This document shows, piece after piece, positions 61,500 through 64,000 of a DNA stretch of 64,000 nt. Each line of letters begins with the position of its first letter. The first letter of the stretch is position 1. The notes under the pieces are model-generated. The model was not told the origin of the DNA. It searched no databases and was given only the letters and a program-made list of their open reading frames with translations. The translations under genes and the position numbers were made by a program. This DNA comes from Cacajao melanocephalus (Eukaryota; Chordata; Mammalia; Primates; Pitheciidae). The stretch covers positions 17,421-81,420 of the forward strand of contig CAUYLG010021489.1 of the NCBI GenBank assembly GCA_963573385.1. Direction: 5' to 3'.

Positions 61500-62268
61500 A
61501 AATTACATAATCTAGCCTATATTTTTAGAAGATCTCTCTGGCTGCTCTGTGAACAAAAGAATACAGAGAGACAATAGTGGAAAACAATTCTGTATGCAAA
61601 TTGAAGTAGTACAGATTTGAAAGGGTGGTACCTTAGAATAGGGTGATATTAATGTAAATGGTAAAAAGTCATGAGATGTTGGATGTTTCCAAAGTATATA
61701 TGATGAGACATATTGTTAGATTTGGTCTGGAATATGAGAAAATAAAGAAATCTAAAGAAACTCCTTGATGTAAGAAAAATTGAAATAACATTTCCTGCAA
61801 TGAAGAATATTAGAAAAGGGGCTGATTAATGGGAAACAATTAATAATTCACTTTTGCACACATTAAGTTTTCAGATACCTTTTAGATATCCAAGAGTTGA
61901 TGAGGAGTAGACAGAGGAATGTGGTTCTAAACACTAAGGACACTTTGGGATTGGATGTAGATTTCTGAGCACAGACAGAGTGGATGTTATTTGTAGTCTA
62001 ATGACTGAAACAAATTGCCTAGGGAGTGCAATTAGGAGAGAACATTTATAAAAACAGAACCTTAAGCACTCAAAACATAGAGGAAGAGGACCCAGTAAAA
62101 ATGACTAAGAGTCGTCAACCTGCAAGGTAGAAAAATGGTAAAAAGATAGTGCTGAGAAGATAGCACTCTGGAAGCCTACCAAAGAAAGTATTTTAAGATT
62201 ATTGTCAACAGTGCCAAAAATCATGAGAAGTAGAATAAAAAGATAACTGAGAATTGACCATTAGGAGC
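61500..62268 (+). mobile_element. Ancient dispersed mammalian repeat, family not named
   Basis: GATCTCTCTGGCTGCTCTGTG, CACATTAAGTTTTCAGATACC, GATATCCAAGAGTTGATGAG, CTCTGGAAGCC and ACTGAGAATTGACCATTAGG follow the order of a well-known old mammalian repeat that I recognise but cannot name. It appears to be a further-downstream part of the same family as 47575-48115. Confidence 0.6.
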
Positions 62269-62288
62269 TATAGGGCCTAATACATCCC

Positions 62289-62467
62289 TGGTGTCTCTTC
62301 CTCTTATAAGTCCATCAGTCATATTGGATTAGGGCACCACCCGAATAGCCTAATTTTAACTTACTAAGAATCTTACTTCCAAATATGGTATATTCTAACA
62401 AACAAGGGGTTTGTATTTTAATGTATGAATTTTAGCAGAATATGATTTAGGTCCTAGCATCACTGTT
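62289..62467 (-). mobile_element. MLT1 LTR fragment
   Basis: TTCCTCTTATAAGTCCATCAG, CATATTGGATTAGGGCACC, CTAATTTTAACTTACTAAG and TTCCAAATATGGTA match the antisense MLT1C/D-type order. Both ends are missing or decayed. Confidence 0.75.
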
Positions 62468-63408
62468 TAGTGTGGAAGGCTACTTTTCCTTCCACATGAA
62501 GTAAATGACAGGCATAAAACAGTCTATCTACCACATTTCCTCATCTCTTTCTTTTGGGTCACCATTAAATGTTGCCGTAGCACAGTGATCAGCCACTTTC
62601 AGCTTGTACCCACATATTGAACTGATATTTTGAATCAAACTTATACTTTTTCCTTTTTTATCAACTAGTATTACAGTGGACATAGGTGTGAAGAGACTAT
62701 GATAAAATACTTGAAGTTGAAATGAGAATGAGGCTATCTGTACAAACAGCTTTCATTTACCTTTTACCCTTGCTTTATCTTGATCCCAGATTTTGATCCA
62801 ATTTAGGATGGATTGCTATTAGATCCATTCAAATTTATGTATTATGGGTCGGAAGCTATCTCATTTGTGTTGGGTAGCAACAGCTACACAATCACTTGAT
62901 ATTCCAGGGCCAGATAAACATTCCTAACGAATTTATTCAGTCACTTATTTGTCATTTTCTTCTTAGAAAATTTAATTTTGTGTTTTCTTGTACTTCATAA
63001 TGCTGTGGCTGTTCCTTTAAACACACACCATCAACTGCAAAGGCCTAGTTCTGTGAAGTTAATTCATTTTGTAACATGCTAGAAGCCAGGAATTTATTTT
63101 GCTTTAATCTGGAAACTGCTTATAAATGATTCACATTACTTTAAAAATAAAATTAAAAATATGGTTTTCTTTTTTATAATTTAGTCTTTTATTTTTGTAA
63201 CAGGGGACACATGTCCATATTTTTTACATAGGTATAAAATGTGATGTTGAAGTTTGGGGTATGAAAGATTACTCTCTAAATTATTGAGTCGACATCTGTC
63301 TGGATTTTGTTTTATGATTGATTTACTTCTTATACTATGGGAAAATTGCAAGGATCCACTTAAATTATTAAGTTACAGATAAACTGACTATTGGCATGAA
63401 TGCAGAGC
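62468..63408. other. No gene seen; unassigned sequence
   Basis: No recognised repeat or coding signal. Confidence 0.6.
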
Positions 63409-63431
63409 TGAATCAACCTCAGGTTGATTCA
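63409..63431. repeat. Short perfect palindrome, 11-bp arms
   Basis: TGAATCAACCT and its exact reverse complement flank a single C. It lies about 25 bp upstream of the L1 that follows. Function, if any, unknown. Confidence 0.9.
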
Positions 63432-63455
63432 TTAGACTATGAAGTTAACCCTATC

Positions 63456-64000
63456 GTCAAAATTGAAAGAGCTAGAGAAGCAAGATCAAAAAAATTAAAA
63501 ACCTAGCAGAAGACAAGAAATAACTAAGATCAGAGCAGAACTGAAGGAGATAAAGATACAAAAAACCCTTCAAAAAATCAATAAATCCAGGAGCTGGTTT
63601 TTTCAAAACATCAAAAAAATAGACAGACCACTAGCTAGGTTAATAAAAAAGAAAAGAGAGAATAATCAAATAAACGCAATAAAAAGTGATAAAGGGGATA
63701 TCACCACTGATTCCACAGAAATACAAACCATCATCAGAGATTATTACAAACAATTCTATGCACATAAACTAATAAACCTGGAAGAAATGGATAAATTCCT
63801 GGACATTTGCATCATCCCAAGCCTAAACCAGGAAGAAGTCAAAACCTTGAATAGACCAATAAGAAGGGCAAAAGTTGAGGCAGCAATTAAGAGCCTACCA
63901 CCCAAAAAAAGCCCAGGTCCAGATGGGTTCACAGCTGAATTCTACCAGACATACAAAGAGGAGCTGGTACCATTCCTTCTGAAACTATTCCAAACAATCC
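63456..64000 (+). mobile_element. L1PA/L1P ORF2, 5' truncated, continues past window
   Basis: Sense ORF2 begins between the endonuclease and reverse-transcriptase domains and enters the RT domain, with the recognisable [15 protein letters not shown] motif near 63905-63950. The frame is open from 63499 (just after TAA at 63496-63498) to the window end, 167 codons without a stop, so it is a relatively young primate L1. Its 3' part and tail lie beyond 64000. ORF1, promoter and endonuclease are absent here, so it is not an active element. Confidence 0.93.

Overview
This window is a gene-free stretch of primate (almost certainly human or great-ape) nuclear DNA. The diagnosis rests on Alu SINEs on both strands, primate L1PA/L1P LINEs, MST and THE1 MaLR retrotransposons, a full-length Tigger1 DNA transposon and MIR/L2-age fragments, all in AT-rich intergenic sequence. 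I found no spliced-gene signature, tRNA, rRNA, CpG island or intact protein-coding gene. Every long open frame is a chance frame, low-complexity sequence, or decayed transposon code. Repeat families were recognised by eye against remembered consensus sequences, so subfamily names are approximate. Boundaries are most reliable where target-site duplications (TSDs) are quoted.

Layout. 1-5600: two stacked L1 elements, the first with a 5' inversion. They are interrupted by an Alu, a short L1PA 3' end and a solitary ERV1-like LTR. 5601-13650: mostly unassigned AT-rich sequence with Alus, a Tigger2-like element and a nearly identical 224-bp tandem duplication. 13655-16471: a two-LTR MST retrotransposon inserted into an older MLT1 LTR. 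16472-27350: unassigned sequence with an old L1 piece, MST/MLT LTRs, a second 5'-inverted L1 and an AluJ. 27400-31880: an MLT2-like fragment fused to a truncated THE1 provirus that itself contains an L1, followed by a third 5'-inverted L1. 33653-35374: an old tandem duplication containing a large AT-rich palindrome. 36585-40345: an ancient L1ME split by a fourth 5'-inverted L1. 41406-44242: a complete Tigger1 element carrying an Alu. 44245-56050: sparse MIR/L2/L1M relics and simple repeats. 56053-64000: three L1PA-type copies among unassigned sequence, the last running off the window with an open reverse-transcriptase frame.

Nothing here works together as a pathway. The biology visible is a record of insertion and rearrangement: nested insertions, twin-primed L1s, deletions that fused elements, local duplications and a palindromic locus. 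I found no convincing previously undescribed functional system. The best candidates for a second look are the palindromic duplication at 33.6-35.4 kb and the recent tandem duplication at 7.1-7.5 kb.
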